From assembly GCA_023404955.1 (NCBI GenBank), contig JAEXZY010000099.1, forward strand, positions 62,001 through 126,000: a stretch of DNA of 64,000 bases, written 5' to 3'. Of this stretch, positions 40,289 through 47,630 are shown one piece after another; the first letter of the stretch is position 1, and every line of letters starts with the position of its first letter. Below the pieces are notes generated by a model. The model saw only the letters and a list, made by a program, of their open reading frames with translations. It did not search any database and was not told the origin of the DNA. Made by a program: the position numbers and the translations under genes. The stretch is from Actinomycetes bacterium. Lineage in GTDB: Bacteria; Actinomycetota; Actinomycetes; Mycobacteriales; Mycobacteriaceae.

Positions 40289-40728
40289 ACCTCGCTGAAC
40301 GTCTCGCCCCGAAACTGGCGTCTCTGAATCATCCCGGAGACGCCGAGCATGACCCGTTCCCGCTCATCATCCCCAGCTTTCAAACAGCCTTGCTCCCTGA
40401 AGGTATGGCTGCTGAGGATGCAGCCCAGTTGGGTATGCCGTCCCCGGATATCGCGCTGCACTTCCTCGAGGCGCTGTTTGAACTCATCCGCATTGAGGGT
40501 GGGCCCGACCTTAACGACCCTGAGCTGATGCCTAAACGCCAAGCGGAAATCAAAGCCGAACTGGCACAGCTGCGTGAGATAGCCGAGCCGAAGGCCACCG
40601 CGTTCAAGAAGCCAAAGGGCGTGTGCGGCGGTCACGCAGGGCGGGTTATGGCACGAGATTTACATACGGACGAACCGGTGTTTCCTTGCGAAATGCTGGT
40701 CCACAAATGCTCCGCCAAGCAGCGCTAA
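40285..40728 (+). CDS. hypothetical phage protein
   Basis: A 147-residue protein, helical, with a central LHFLEALFELIRIEGGPDLND segment and a C-terminal CGGHAGRVMARD segment with two further cysteines. No family recognised. GTG 40285 coupled. A promoter-like region and large hairpin follow. Confidence 0.6.
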   Translation: MNLAERLAPKLASLNHPGDAEHDPFPLIIPSFQTALLPEGMAAEDAAQLGMPSPDIALHFLEALFELIRIEGGPDLNDPELMPKRQAEIKAELAQLREIAEPKATAFKKPKGVCGGHAGRVMARDLHTDEPVFPCEMLVHKCSAKQR

Positions 40729-40741
40729 AATAGCTCTGAAC

Positions 40742-40791
40742 TGGTAAAATACGAATGTAAGGCCCCGGCGAGGACGGCAATCCTCCCGGGG
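40742..40791 (+). promoter_or_regulatory. extended -10 promoter candidate followed by a stable hairpin
   Basis: TGGTAAAAT (40742-40750) is an extended -10 (TGn-TAnnnT). Thirteen bases downstream is a hairpin with arms CCCCGG-C-GAGGA (40763-40774) and TCCTC-CCGGGG (40781-40791): 11 bp with a single bulged C and a 6-base loop CGGCAA. The next gene starts at 40819 with AGGAGG. The hairpin would sit in the 5' leader, where it could stabilise the mRNA or attenuate it; with no U-tract, simple termination is less likely. Confidence 0.5.
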
Positions 40792-40818
40792 TGTGAGCGA
40801 CCTATTGAGGAGGTCACT

Positions 40819-41430
40819 GTGCCCAATCGTAACCCCGGACCATGCAGCATCGAAGGGTGCCACCGCCCGGCCCGCGCCCGCACCTGGTGCGTCACCCACT
40901 ACACCCGGTGGGCAAGACATGGTGACCCGGTCAACGCCCCTTCTCGGCCAAGTTGTGGGATGACAACTGAGGGCCGGTTCTGGATTAAGGTCAACAAATC
41001 TGATGGGTGCTGGGTTTGGATCGCCTCCAAAGATGCAAACGGCTACGGGAAATTTAACGACGGCCGCCAAAACGTGTTGGCGCATCGGTTCGCTTACGGC
41101 CTAGTTTTGGGCAGCATCCCTGTGGGGGCACATCTAGACCATGCCTGTCACAACACATCCTGCGTCCGCCCACACCCTGAGCATGTTCGAGCGGTGACGC
41201 GAAAGCAGAACATGGAACACCGTCGCGGCGCGCAGAAGAACAATCTCTCCAGCGGGATACGTGGCGTGTCCTGGAGTAAAGAGATGAAGCGGTGGGAAGC
41301 CCACGTGACCAGTAACGGGAAGAAGTACGTTGCAGGGTATTTCGCCGACATCAACGAGGCGGCGGAAGCTGCACGGTTGAAGCGTAATGAGCTGTTCACT
41401 CACAACGACGTTGACCGGAAGTCGGCATGA
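40819..41430 (+). CDS. HNH-AP2 endonuclease
   Basis: A 203-residue homing-type endonuclease: N-terminal Cys motif (CSIEGCHRPARARTWC), an HNH_3 core (AHRFAYGLVLGSIPVG, then LDHACHNTSCVRP) and a C-terminal AP2-type DNA-binding domain (GIRGVSWSKEMKRWEAHV, then AGYFADINEAAEAARLK). AGGAGG lies 5 bases before GTG 40819. Its own promoter-like leader suggests it can be expressed independently. ATGA overlap with a 15-codon ORF downstream. Confidence 0.9.
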   Translation: MPNRNPGPCSIEGCHRPARARTWCVTHYTRWARHGDPVNAPSRPSCGMTTEGRFWIKVNKSDGCWVWIASKDANGYGKFNDGRQNVLAHRFAYGLVLGSIPVGAHLDHACHNTSCVRPHPEHVRAVTRKQNMEHRRGAQKNNLSSGIRGVSWSKEMKRWEAHVTSNGKKYVAGYFADINEAAEAARLKRNELFTHNDVDRKSA

Positions 41431-41474
41431 GCCAATGCGAGCTGGTCAACCACAAGTGCGGGAGAATGGGCTGA
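41427..41474 (+). CDS. 15-residue bridging ORF
   Basis: A frame of 15 codons plus stop starting on the HNH stop (ATGA) and ending on the next start (TGATG). It contains GGGAGAATGG just before the next ATG. It has the same coupling arrangement as the ORFs at 32808 and 33360. Confidence 0.28.
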   Translation: MSQCELVNHKCGRMG

Positions 41475-41815
41475 TGGCCCTCACTCCTGACGCTCAGCGC
41501 GTCTACGACGCGTTCTGGTCCGCAGCAGACGCCCTCGCCGAGGACCCCACCGTGCACGGCATGGAGCAGCCCTACTTCGACAAAGACATGGGCATGGTCG
41601 ACGGCTCCGGCACAGGCATTCCAGGACAGTTCTGGGAGCACTTCGCCGCAGCCCTGAATCTTCCCCGCAAGGTGTGGGTTGTTCTCGCCACCGAGGATGA
41701 CGACACCAGCCACGGATACCGTTATCTCAGTGGCGTGTTCAGCACTCCTGAGAAGGCGCAGGAGTACGCCGACAAGGGCTGGGCGATGGACGTTGATGAG
41801 GCAGAGGTCGAATGA
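41474..41815 (+). CDS. hypothetical phage protein
   Basis: A 113-residue acidic protein with a helical first half and a beta-rich second half (KVWVVLATEDDDTSHGYRYL, then FSTPEKAQEYADKGWAMD). The second half resembles short phage domains that begin VYVVTxxxxDxxxxxGVFST and have no known role. ATG 41474. Confidence 0.6.
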   Translation: MALTPDAQRVYDAFWSAADALAEDPTVHGMEQPYFDKDMGMVDGSGTGIPGQFWEHFAAALNLPRKVWVVLATEDDDTSHGYRYLSGVFSTPEKAQEYADKGWAMDVDEAEVE

Positions 41816-41970
41816 GCGATGTTCCGGGCATCAACGCATCCATGGAGATGGGCCGCAAGCTAGGCCAGCGCATGGTCAAGTCCGTGATGCAAAGCCATCT
41901 GGAGAAGTGCCCCAACCCTGACACCTGCTGCTGGTTCAAAGCTGCCGAGAACCTGCCGGAGGTCGAGTAA
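41812..41970 (+). CDS. hypothetical small phage protein
   Basis: A 52-residue helical protein with CPNPDTCCW in its C-terminal half. ATGA overlap upstream; TAA overlaps the next ATG by one base. Confidence 0.55.
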   Translation: MSDVPGINASMEMGRKLGQRMVKSVMQSHLEKCPNPDTCCWFKAAENLPEVE

Positions 41971-42230
41971 TGGCCCGTATGACGGTCACCGTGGATGGCA
42001 CGGAAGTATTTGACGGCGAGTACGACAGCGTTGAAGGCCATATCGACAGCCGTACATTCACGTTGACAGCCCAACTACCGGAACGCCCCAAGCCAGAACA
42101 CGCTGTGCCCTCGGACGCAGCTATCGCTGCAGCCTTGCAGGCAACTCGCGGCAGATGCGCTTGCGGCCAGAACATTGACCTGCTTATCAGCGAATGCGAA
42201 GACTGCCTCGATGAGGGCGAAGGCTTCTAA
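41970..42230 (+). CDS. small phage protein, tandem family member 1
   Basis: An 86-residue protein that begins MARMTVTVDGTEVFDGEYDS, a two-strand beta hairpin, and ends in a CACG plus CEDC zinc-like site. Its N-terminus is repeated in the next two genes. ATG 41970 (TAATG). Confidence 0.62.
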   Translation: MARMTVTVDGTEVFDGEYDSVEGHIDSRTFTLTAQLPERPKPEHAVPSDAAIAAALQATRGRCACGQNIDLLISECEDCLDEGEGF

Positions 42231-42430
42231 TGGCTCGCAGGTTGCGCATCGAGTTCGACGGCAAGGTCATCTACGACCACGACGTAGCCGACGACGACGG
42301 CATCGTCTGGCGGACCAAGCACTCCGTACCGGAAGACTGGAACGCCACCACCCCCATCATTGACACGGTTGAGGTGAAGGCCAGTACCGAGCCGATGCAC
42401 ACCCTTGAGCCGTTGTGGTGGAAGTACTGA
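42230..42430 (+). CDS. small phage protein, tandem family member 2
   Basis: A 66-residue protein beginning MARRLRIEFDGKVIYDHDVA, paralogous to its neighbours over the first ~20 residues. It ends in a short aromatic tail (LWWKY). One-base TAATG overlap upstream, TGATG downstream. Confidence 0.62.
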   Translation: MARRLRIEFDGKVIYDHDVADDDGIVWRTKHSVPEDWNATTPIIDTVEVKASTEPMHTLEPLWWKY

Positions 42431-42639
42431 TGGCCCAAGTGTTCGTCCGCGTCGATGGCCGCGTCATCTTCGACGGCGACGTCCCCGACTGGCATCCACT
42501 ACCCGACATCCCCAACAACCCCCAACCAGGCTCGTTCACTGACCTACCGAGGGCGCAGAAGCGGGCGGTGAAGCAGGCCATGTCGAAGGCAGCCCACGCC
42601 GCGTTGGACAAAGCACTGACTCGAACGTTCGGTGAGTGA
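42430..42639 (+). CDS. small phage protein, tandem family member 3
   Basis: A 69-residue protein beginning MAQVFVRVDGRVIFDGDVPD, the third copy of the same hairpin, here followed by a Pro-rich segment and a basic Ala-rich helix (KRAVKQAMSKAAHAALDKAL). It overlaps the methyltransferase gene by 8 bases. Confidence 0.62.
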   Translation: MAQVFVRVDGRVIFDGDVPDWHPLPDIPNNPQPGSFTDLPRAQKRAVKQAMSKAAHAALDKALTRTFGE

Positions 42640-43171
42640 ATTGTTCGACCCTGGTCCGCTGATAGCGGGGGACCATCATTACGCCCTGCTCGAGCATGTA
42701 GTCACCGAATATCAACCGCAGGGCGTCGCTGTGGAGTTCGGTGTCGGGAAGGGCGAATCCACCCGCCTACTCGCCCAGCACATGCCGGTCATCGGGTTCG
42801 ATAGTTTCGCCGGCCTGCCGGAGGATTGGCGCGACGGCTACCCGAAAGGGTCCTTCGCCCACACCCCACCCACCATCCCGAACGTCCGCCTGGTCATCGG
42901 CTGGTACGACAACACCCTCCCCGGGTTCACCTTCCCCGACAACATCGGGTTGGTGCACATCGACTGCGACCTGTACTCCAGCACCGCAACCGCGCTTGAG
43001 TTCGTAGGGCCGCACCTGAAACCGGGAACCATAGTCGTGTTCGACGAGTGGTTCAACTATCCCGGCTGCGAAAACCATGAGCAACGGGCCTGGCGTGAAT
43101 ACGCCACACACCTTCAGTGGCAAGTGATAGGTCACGGCCACCACGAGAGCTGGAGCATCCAGATTGTCTAG
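42632..43171 (+). CDS. class I SAM methyltransferase (TylF/macrocin O-methyltransferase-like)
   Basis: A 179-residue Rossmann-fold methyltransferase. Motif I is VEFGVGKGESTR (~residue 33), IGFDSFAGLPEDW (~residue 54) supplies the acidic adenosine contact typical of the TylF-like family, and VHIDCDLYSSTATAL (~residue 108) holds conserved acidic residues of the metal-dependent O-methyltransferases. Such enzymes methylate sugars or small molecules. It is followed directly by two glycosyltransferases, so it probably methylates the glycan they build. GTG 42632 overlaps the preceding gene. Confidence 0.83.
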   Translation: MSELFDPGPLIAGDHHYALLEHVVTEYQPQGVAVEFGVGKGESTRLLAQHMPVIGFDSFAGLPEDWRDGYPKGSFAHTPPTIPNVRLVIGWYDNTLPGFTFPDNIGLVHIDCDLYSSTATALEFVGPHLKPGTIVVFDEWFNYPGCENHEQRAWREYATHLQWQVIGHGHHESWSIQIV

Positions 43172-43997
43172 AGTCGTGATGTTCGCCTTCTGGGGCCGCC
43201 GAGCCAACGTCGAACTACAACTGCCGTTCATCCGCCGCATCCTCGAGGAACATCCCGAGGTGGAGTTCCACGGCTGGGATTTGGCCCGAGACATCCGCGA
43301 CTCCCGCTACCTGCGAACCATCAAGGGTGAACGCATCACCATCCAGACCGCGTTCTACGGCCCCATCGCATCCCGGGGACAAACGTTGGTGTGGAAGCAT
43401 TACGCCCAACCCCAGTACCGGGATTGCGTGTTTGTGAAGCTCGACGACGACGATGTGTTCCTCGAAACAGGCGCGTTCGACAGTTTCATCAACGCGGCAC
43501 GTAACCGCCCCGACAGCGTCATCTCGGCCACCGTCATCAACAACGGGGCCTGCACCCGACTCATCCCCGACATCTGGGACATGTTCCAAGCGTTGGACAT
43601 TCCACTGCTGGACGTGCATCTATCTGCCGAGTACGCGGAGAAGTCGCATCGCTGGTTCTTCGACAACTGGCAGACCATCACCGGCCAACCCATGGCACTC
43701 ACCCCGTGCGAGGACTGGCTGTCCATCAACTGCCTCGCCTACACCTACCAGGTGGGTGTGGAGATAGCCGCACTCTTAGGTCAGCGGTCGCCCCGTCACA
43801 TCGCGGGCAGAGACTTCACCCCCCGCAACCGCATCGGGGACGAGGGGGCGGCGAACATGCTTCCCCGCTACATTCACCGCGGATTCGTGTGCGGCCACTT
43901 GAACTTCGGCCCGCAGATACGCGACATGGACGACGCGCTCTACACAGAACTGCGCAAGCAGTACGCCGACATCGGCCTCCAATACCTCGAGCAGTGA
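43164..43997 (+). CDS. glycosyltransferase (GT-A-like)
   Basis: A 277-residue protein opening VVMFAFWGRRANVELQLPF, a Rossmann-like strand. It carries VKLDDDDVFLE near residue 96, the DxD-type metal and nucleotide-sugar site of GT-A enzymes, and CEDWLSINCLAY in the second half. TTG 43164 is chosen because GGAG lies 8 bases upstream and it overlaps the methyltransferase by 8 bases; ATG 43179 is an alternative. The donor sugar and acceptor are unknown. Confidence 0.75.
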   Translation: MSRVVMFAFWGRRANVELQLPFIRRILEEHPEVEFHGWDLARDIRDSRYLRTIKGERITIQTAFYGPIASRGQTLVWKHYAQPQYRDCVFVKLDDDDVFLETGAFDSFINAARNRPDSVISATVINNGACTRLIPDIWDMFQALDIPLLDVHLSAEYAEKSHRWFFDNWQTITGQPMALTPCEDWLSINCLAYTYQVGVEIAALLGQRSPRHIAGRDFTPRNRIGDEGAANMLPRYIHRGFVCGHLNFGPQIRDMDDALYTELRKQYADIGLQYLEQ

Positions 43998-44674
43998 CCG
44001 TCATCATCCCGTTCCGGGACAGAGGACGGGACCCACTCAGGCAAGCCAACCTGCAGCGCGTCCTCCAACACTGGGCCGGCTGGGATGTTCATGTCGTTTC
44101 CGACGGTAGAACCGGTGATGAGCAGTTCAACCGTCACAAGGCATACAACCTCGGCGCCACGCTGACGGATTCGGATGTGCTGGTGTACGCCGAGTCCGAC
44201 ATGCTCGTCAACCACGACCGCATCACCGAGGCTATTAAGCTAGCGCGCCAATCCCCGGGGTTGGTGGTGCCCTTCACTGAACGCCACGAACTCAACACCT
44301 ATGACTCCGAACGGGTCAGAGCCCATGAGGTGCAACCCGAACAGTGCGTCGCTGATGTGGTGAAGCCCAAGCCCCGCCGCATCGGCGCCATCAACGTCAT
44401 CTCCCGAGAAACCCTCCACCTCGTCGGGCAGTGGGATGAACAGTTCGACGGGAACTGGTGGGACGACCGCTCCATGCACATCGCGTTCGATATGTGCGCC
44501 GGCCCTACCCGCTGGATAGACGGCCCCTCCTACCATCTGTGGCATCTCCCCGGGCACACAGGGACACACCTCACCCCAGAGGACAGAGCAGCCACCACCC
44601 GCAACCGCCGACGCTTCGAGCGGTACAGCAGGGCGCGCACACCCGACCAGATACGCGCACTCACCACAGGCTGA
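43994..44674 (+). CDS. family 2-like glycosyltransferase
   Basis: A 226-residue GT-A glycosyltransferase. It starts VTVIIPFRDRGRDPLRQANL, the donor-binding strand, has VLVYAESDMLV near residue 61 (the DxD-like site) and a C-terminal acceptor region with NVISRETLHLVGQWDEQFDG followed by WWDDRSMHIAF, which resembles the galactosyl/N-acetylgalactosaminyl-transferase C-terminal motif. GTG 43994 overlaps the first glycosyltransferase by 4 bases, so the two are made together and may act on the same glycan. Confidence 0.82.
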   Translation: MTVIIPFRDRGRDPLRQANLQRVLQHWAGWDVHVVSDGRTGDEQFNRHKAYNLGATLTDSDVLVYAESDMLVNHDRITEAIKLARQSPGLVVPFTERHELNTYDSERVRAHEVQPEQCVADVVKPKPRRIGAINVISRETLHLVGQWDEQFDGNWWDDRSMHIAFDMCAGPTRWIDGPSYHLWHLPGHTGTHLTPEDRAATTRNRRRFERYSRARTPDQIRALTTG

Positions 44675-45045
44675 TGCGTCGACGCTTACGGGTCTGCTCC
44701 ATCCGCGGCTGCCCAGAACTACAAGCCGCCCCCAGATGCCCTCAGCATCAGCGAGAGCGCGAGCGGCATCAACGCTCCACCACTCCCACCAAAGTCACCA
44801 GGGAAGCCGACAGGGCACGTAGAACTAACACTGTGGCTCAACATCGGGAACAGTTCGGCGACTGGTGCCCCGGATGGGACCGCGAACCCCACACTTCGAG
44901 CGACTTGACCGCTGACCACATCACCGAGATAGCGCACGGCGGAGACCCACACGGACCACTCCAAGTCCTCTGCCGCTCCTGCAACTCACGCAAGCAAGCT
45001 AAAGCCGGGCAACCCGCTTCCACACCCCACACCCATCCGATGTGA
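44674..45045 (+). CDS. HNH endonuclease next to the terminase
   Basis: A 123-residue HNH protein with the classical core: CSIRGCPELQAAPRCPQH, then LTADHITEIAHGG and LQVLCRSCNSRKQ. In many siphoviruses a small HNH protein encoded just before TerS/TerL (HK97 gp74 type) is needed for efficient terminase cutting during packaging. This position fits that role better than homing. ATG 44674 overlaps the glycosyltransferase stop by one base. Confidence 0.87.
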   Translation: MRRRLRVCSIRGCPELQAAPRCPQHQRERERHQRSTTPTKVTREADRARRTNTVAQHREQFGDWCPGWDREPHTSSDLTADHITEIAHGGDPHGPLQVLCRSCNSRKQAKAGQPASTPHTHPM

Positions 45046-45379
45046 AGTACTGCCCGTCCCGCAACGCCACCCGCGGAGCAGACCCCGACTGAATGACCGA
45101 CGACGCATCGCCCACAAGGTCACGCTGAATCACCCAACGACAGCTTGAACCGCCAGGTGCCTCATACACGCCCGATAACCAACCCCCCGAACCAATCAGG
45201 TACGCCTCACCCGGCGACGGGGGAATCGGCGAACCCGGCAGCGTCCGCGACGTAGACGGCACTGCTGACGACGGGGTGGACGCGGCAGGCTCATCGTCCT
45301 TCAGGCTCGCCAAGCCCACGACCGCCATCACCGCCACCCAGCCGGCGATGGCCAGACCGATTTGCCAACGAACCCCCAT
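44999..45379 (-). CDS. minus-strand membrane-anchored prophage protein (probable lysogenic-conversion gene)
   Basis: A 126-residue protein on the strand opposite to all surrounding late genes. It has a TM or uncleaved signal segment (residues ~6-26: LAIAGWVAVMAVVGLASL), a Ser/Thr/Pro linker, then a compact domain with GVYEAPGGSSCRWVIQRDL and DGQYFTSDGCGVWKRV, two cysteines probably disulfide-linked outside the cell. Similar domains occur in actinobacterial secreted proteins. The 3' end overlaps the HNH gene by 47 bases. ATG 45379 is chosen; GTG 45400 is also possible. It is probably expressed from the lysogen and displayed on the host surface. Confidence 0.7.
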   Translation of the reverse strand: MGVRWQIGLAIAGWVAVMAVVGLASLKDDEPAASTPSSAVPSTSRTLPGSPIPPSPGEAYLIGSGGWLSGVYEAPGGSSCRWVIQRDLVGDASSVIQSGSAPRVALRDGQYFTSDGCGVWKRVARL

Positions 45380-45400
45380 GCCCGGCAAGCATACGCCCAC

Positions 45401-45564
45401 CCGACCACGACAAACCCGCAGTTCAGACGCTTGCCATCGACATAACCGCAGGTCACGGGCCTAGGGGTGGGGGGTGACCCCATCCAGCCGCCAGCCAGCC
45501 CACCGCCGCTGAGAGCTCTCGCAGTCCAGACCCCTGAAAAGTGTTCACGAAGGGATAACCAGCC
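45401..45564. other. intergenic region between the minus-strand gene and the late operon
   Basis: 164 bases that should hold the leftward promoter of the conversion gene and the rightward late promoter for terminase. No clear -35/-10 pair is visible in either direction. GAAGGGA near 45552 is the ribosome-binding site of TerS. Confidence 0.4.
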
Positions 45565-45984
45565 ATGTCCCCACGCCCTCTACCTGACGGTTTACGCGTC
45601 GGCGGGGCCGCTTTGTGGGTGTCGGTGAACGAGGCCCACACCTTGGATGAGGTGCAGGCCGTGCAGTTGTTGGAGGCATGCCGGGCTAAGGACCGCCTTG
45701 ACCAACTGGACTTGATTCTGCGGGGCGACGCCGATGTGTGGGTGAAGCTGATTCACCGGACCCGCACCGATGACTACGAGCTGCATGTTGATGACGCGGC
45801 GAAGTTGGCGAACGCGACGGCGAACCAGATGAAGCAGCTTTTGGCATCTCTGCGGCTGGCCGATGAGTCGGGGAAGCGTCCGCAGCAGCGCGGCGGGGCG
45901 CGGGGTTCGTATGCGTCGTCGGCGGCGAAGGCCTGCAAGGTGTCGTCGTTGGACCGGGCTCGAGCAGCGAAGACAGGTGCCTAA
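45565..45984 (+). CDS. terminase small subunit
   Basis: A 139-residue protein with helical segments (LLEACRAKDRLDQLDLIL, then AAKLANATANQMKQLLASLR) typical of actinophage TerS, and a basic C-terminal tail. TerS recognises the phage DNA and starts packaging. It overlaps TerL by 8 bases and follows the HNH gene as in many siphoviruses. Function is inferred mainly from position and size. Confidence 0.78.
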   Translation: MSPRPLPDGLRVGGAALWVSVNEAHTLDEVQAVQLLEACRAKDRLDQLDLILRGDADVWVKLIHRTRTDDYELHVDDAAKLANATANQMKQLLASLRLADESGKRPQQRGGARGSYASSAAKACKVSSLDRARAAKTGA

Positions 45985-47620
45985 CCATTCTGCGTGGGCG
46001 GGGCCTCTGTTCGACGGGCATCTCTGCTCGGTCGGGTATGAGGTTCTGGACTGGATTCACGAATACGCCTGCCACGGTGTGGGTGATATTCAAGGTCAGC
46101 CTCTTGACCTTGACGATGAGATGCGTGACCACATTGTGGAGGCGTACCGGATAGACCCGGTGACGGGTCGCCGGGTGTACAACGAGGCGGTGTTGTCTCG
46201 TCCGAAGGGGCGGGCGAAATCGGAGATTGCTGCTCTGGTGGTGGTGGCTGAAGCGTTCGGCCCTGTCCGTTTTGGTGGGTGGGATGCTTCCGGGCAGCCG
46301 GTTGCGAGACCGGTTGTTTCACCGCTGATTAAGTGCCTGGCTACGGAAGAGGGCCAGGCCGGGAACACGTTCTCCACGGTCGCATTTATTGCTGGCGAGT
46401 GGGGCAAGGATGTGCACCCCGACATTTATGGGGCGGCGACGGGTGTCCGGCAGTATCAGTCGGCGTCGGCTATCTATCTTCCCCACAACGGGGAGATACG
46501 GGCGTGCACGTCGGGGTCGGCGTCGAAAGACGGCGGCTTGGAAACACACGTGGTGGCTGATGAGACGCACCTGTATGTGTTGCAGGAACTTCGGACGATG
46601 TACGCCACCATCGCCAGGAACATGGGTAAGCGGTTCGACGCGGACCCGTGGCTGCATCAAACCTCTACGGCGTATCGGCCGGGTGAGAACTCGGTGTTCG
46701 AGACGACGTTGACGTTGTGGCGAACCGGTCAACTACCGGCGTCGGTGTTTGTGAATCACCGTGAGGCGTCGGGGAAGATTGACATCGCCGACCGGGACCG
46801 CACCATCCGCCAGTTGCGGGAGGTGTACGGGGAGGCCGCGGAGTGGATTGACATGGACCGCAAGTGGCGGGACATGAACGACACCCGCATCTGCCCCGAC
46901 GAGGAAACCGCGGCCCGCTACTTCCTGAACCGCCCGTTGTCGTCAAAGGATTCGTTCATCCCTGACGACGTGGTAAAGCGGCAGAGCGTCAAGCACGAGA
47001 AGGCGCCGGACGAGGTTAAGGCTAAGGCGGGCATCGCCCCTGGGGAGCAGATAGCCCTCGGGTTTGACGGTTCTCTGAACGACGACGCCACGGTGCTCAT
47101 CGGGTCGCGCCTCTCGGATGGGTTCCTCTTTCCAATTGGGATTTGGGCGAAACCGTCAGGCAATGAGGGGTTGTGGTGGGAGGTTCCCCGCCAGGATGTG
47201 CTGGCGAAGATACGGGAAGCGTTCGCCCGCTACTCGGTGTCCCGGATGTACGCAGACCCGCACGAGTGGCGGTCGGACTTAGACGATTTGGCTGAGGAAT
47301 TCCCTGAACGGGTGATTCAGTGGCCCACCACCCGGGATATGCCGATGCATTCCGCGCTGGACCGTCTTCGAACGGATTTGGTGAACGGTCAGGTGTGGCA
47401 TTCGGGTGACGCGTTGATGATGGAGCACTTCTCCAACGCTTACGTCCGAAACAAGGGTGTGTACCGGCTGGTGCGTAAGGAACACGCGAAGTCGGACCGC
47501 AAGATTGATGCCGTCGTGGGTGCCGCGTTGGCGTATGAGGCTCGAGCAGATTCATTGATGGCGCCCGCCCCCAAGGCTGGGCTTACCCGGGTTGGTCCCG
47601 GAAGTGTGCGCGGCTACTAG
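45977..47620 (+). CDS. terminase large subunit
   Basis: A 547-residue packaging ATPase/nuclease. The ATPase has a variant Walker A (RPKGRAKSE, ~residue 76), Walker B VVADE (~residue 192) and a following coupling segment. The C-terminal RNase H-like nuclease has acidic residues in GFDGSLNDD (~residue 363), ADPHEWRSD (~418) and DRKIDAVVGAALAYEA (~508). It pumps DNA into proheads through the portal and cuts concatemers. GTG 45977 is chosen; the frame further left is only TerS DNA out of frame. Confidence 0.93.
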   Translation: MPNHSAWAGPLFDGHLCSVGYEVLDWIHEYACHGVGDIQGQPLDLDDEMRDHIVEAYRIDPVTGRRVYNEAVLSRPKGRAKSEIAALVVVAEAFGPVRFGGWDASGQPVARPVVSPLIKCLATEEGQAGNTFSTVAFIAGEWGKDVHPDIYGAATGVRQYQSASAIYLPHNGEIRACTSGSASKDGGLETHVVADETHLYVLQELRTMYATIARNMGKRFDADPWLHQTSTAYRPGENSVFETTLTLWRTGQLPASVFVNHREASGKIDIADRDRTIRQLREVYGEAAEWIDMDRKWRDMNDTRICPDEETAARYFLNRPLSSKDSFIPDDVVKRQSVKHEKAPDEVKAKAGIAPGEQIALGFDGSLNDDATVLIGSRLSDGFLFPIGIWAKPSGNEGLWWEVPRQDVLAKIREAFARYSVSRMYADPHEWRSDLDDLAEEFPERVIQWPTTRDMPMHSALDRLRTDLVNGQVWHSGDALMMEHFSNAYVRNKGVYRLVRKEHAKSDRKIDAVVGAALAYEARADSLMAPAPKAGLTRVGPGSVRGY

Positions 47621-47630
47621 GAGGTGATGT

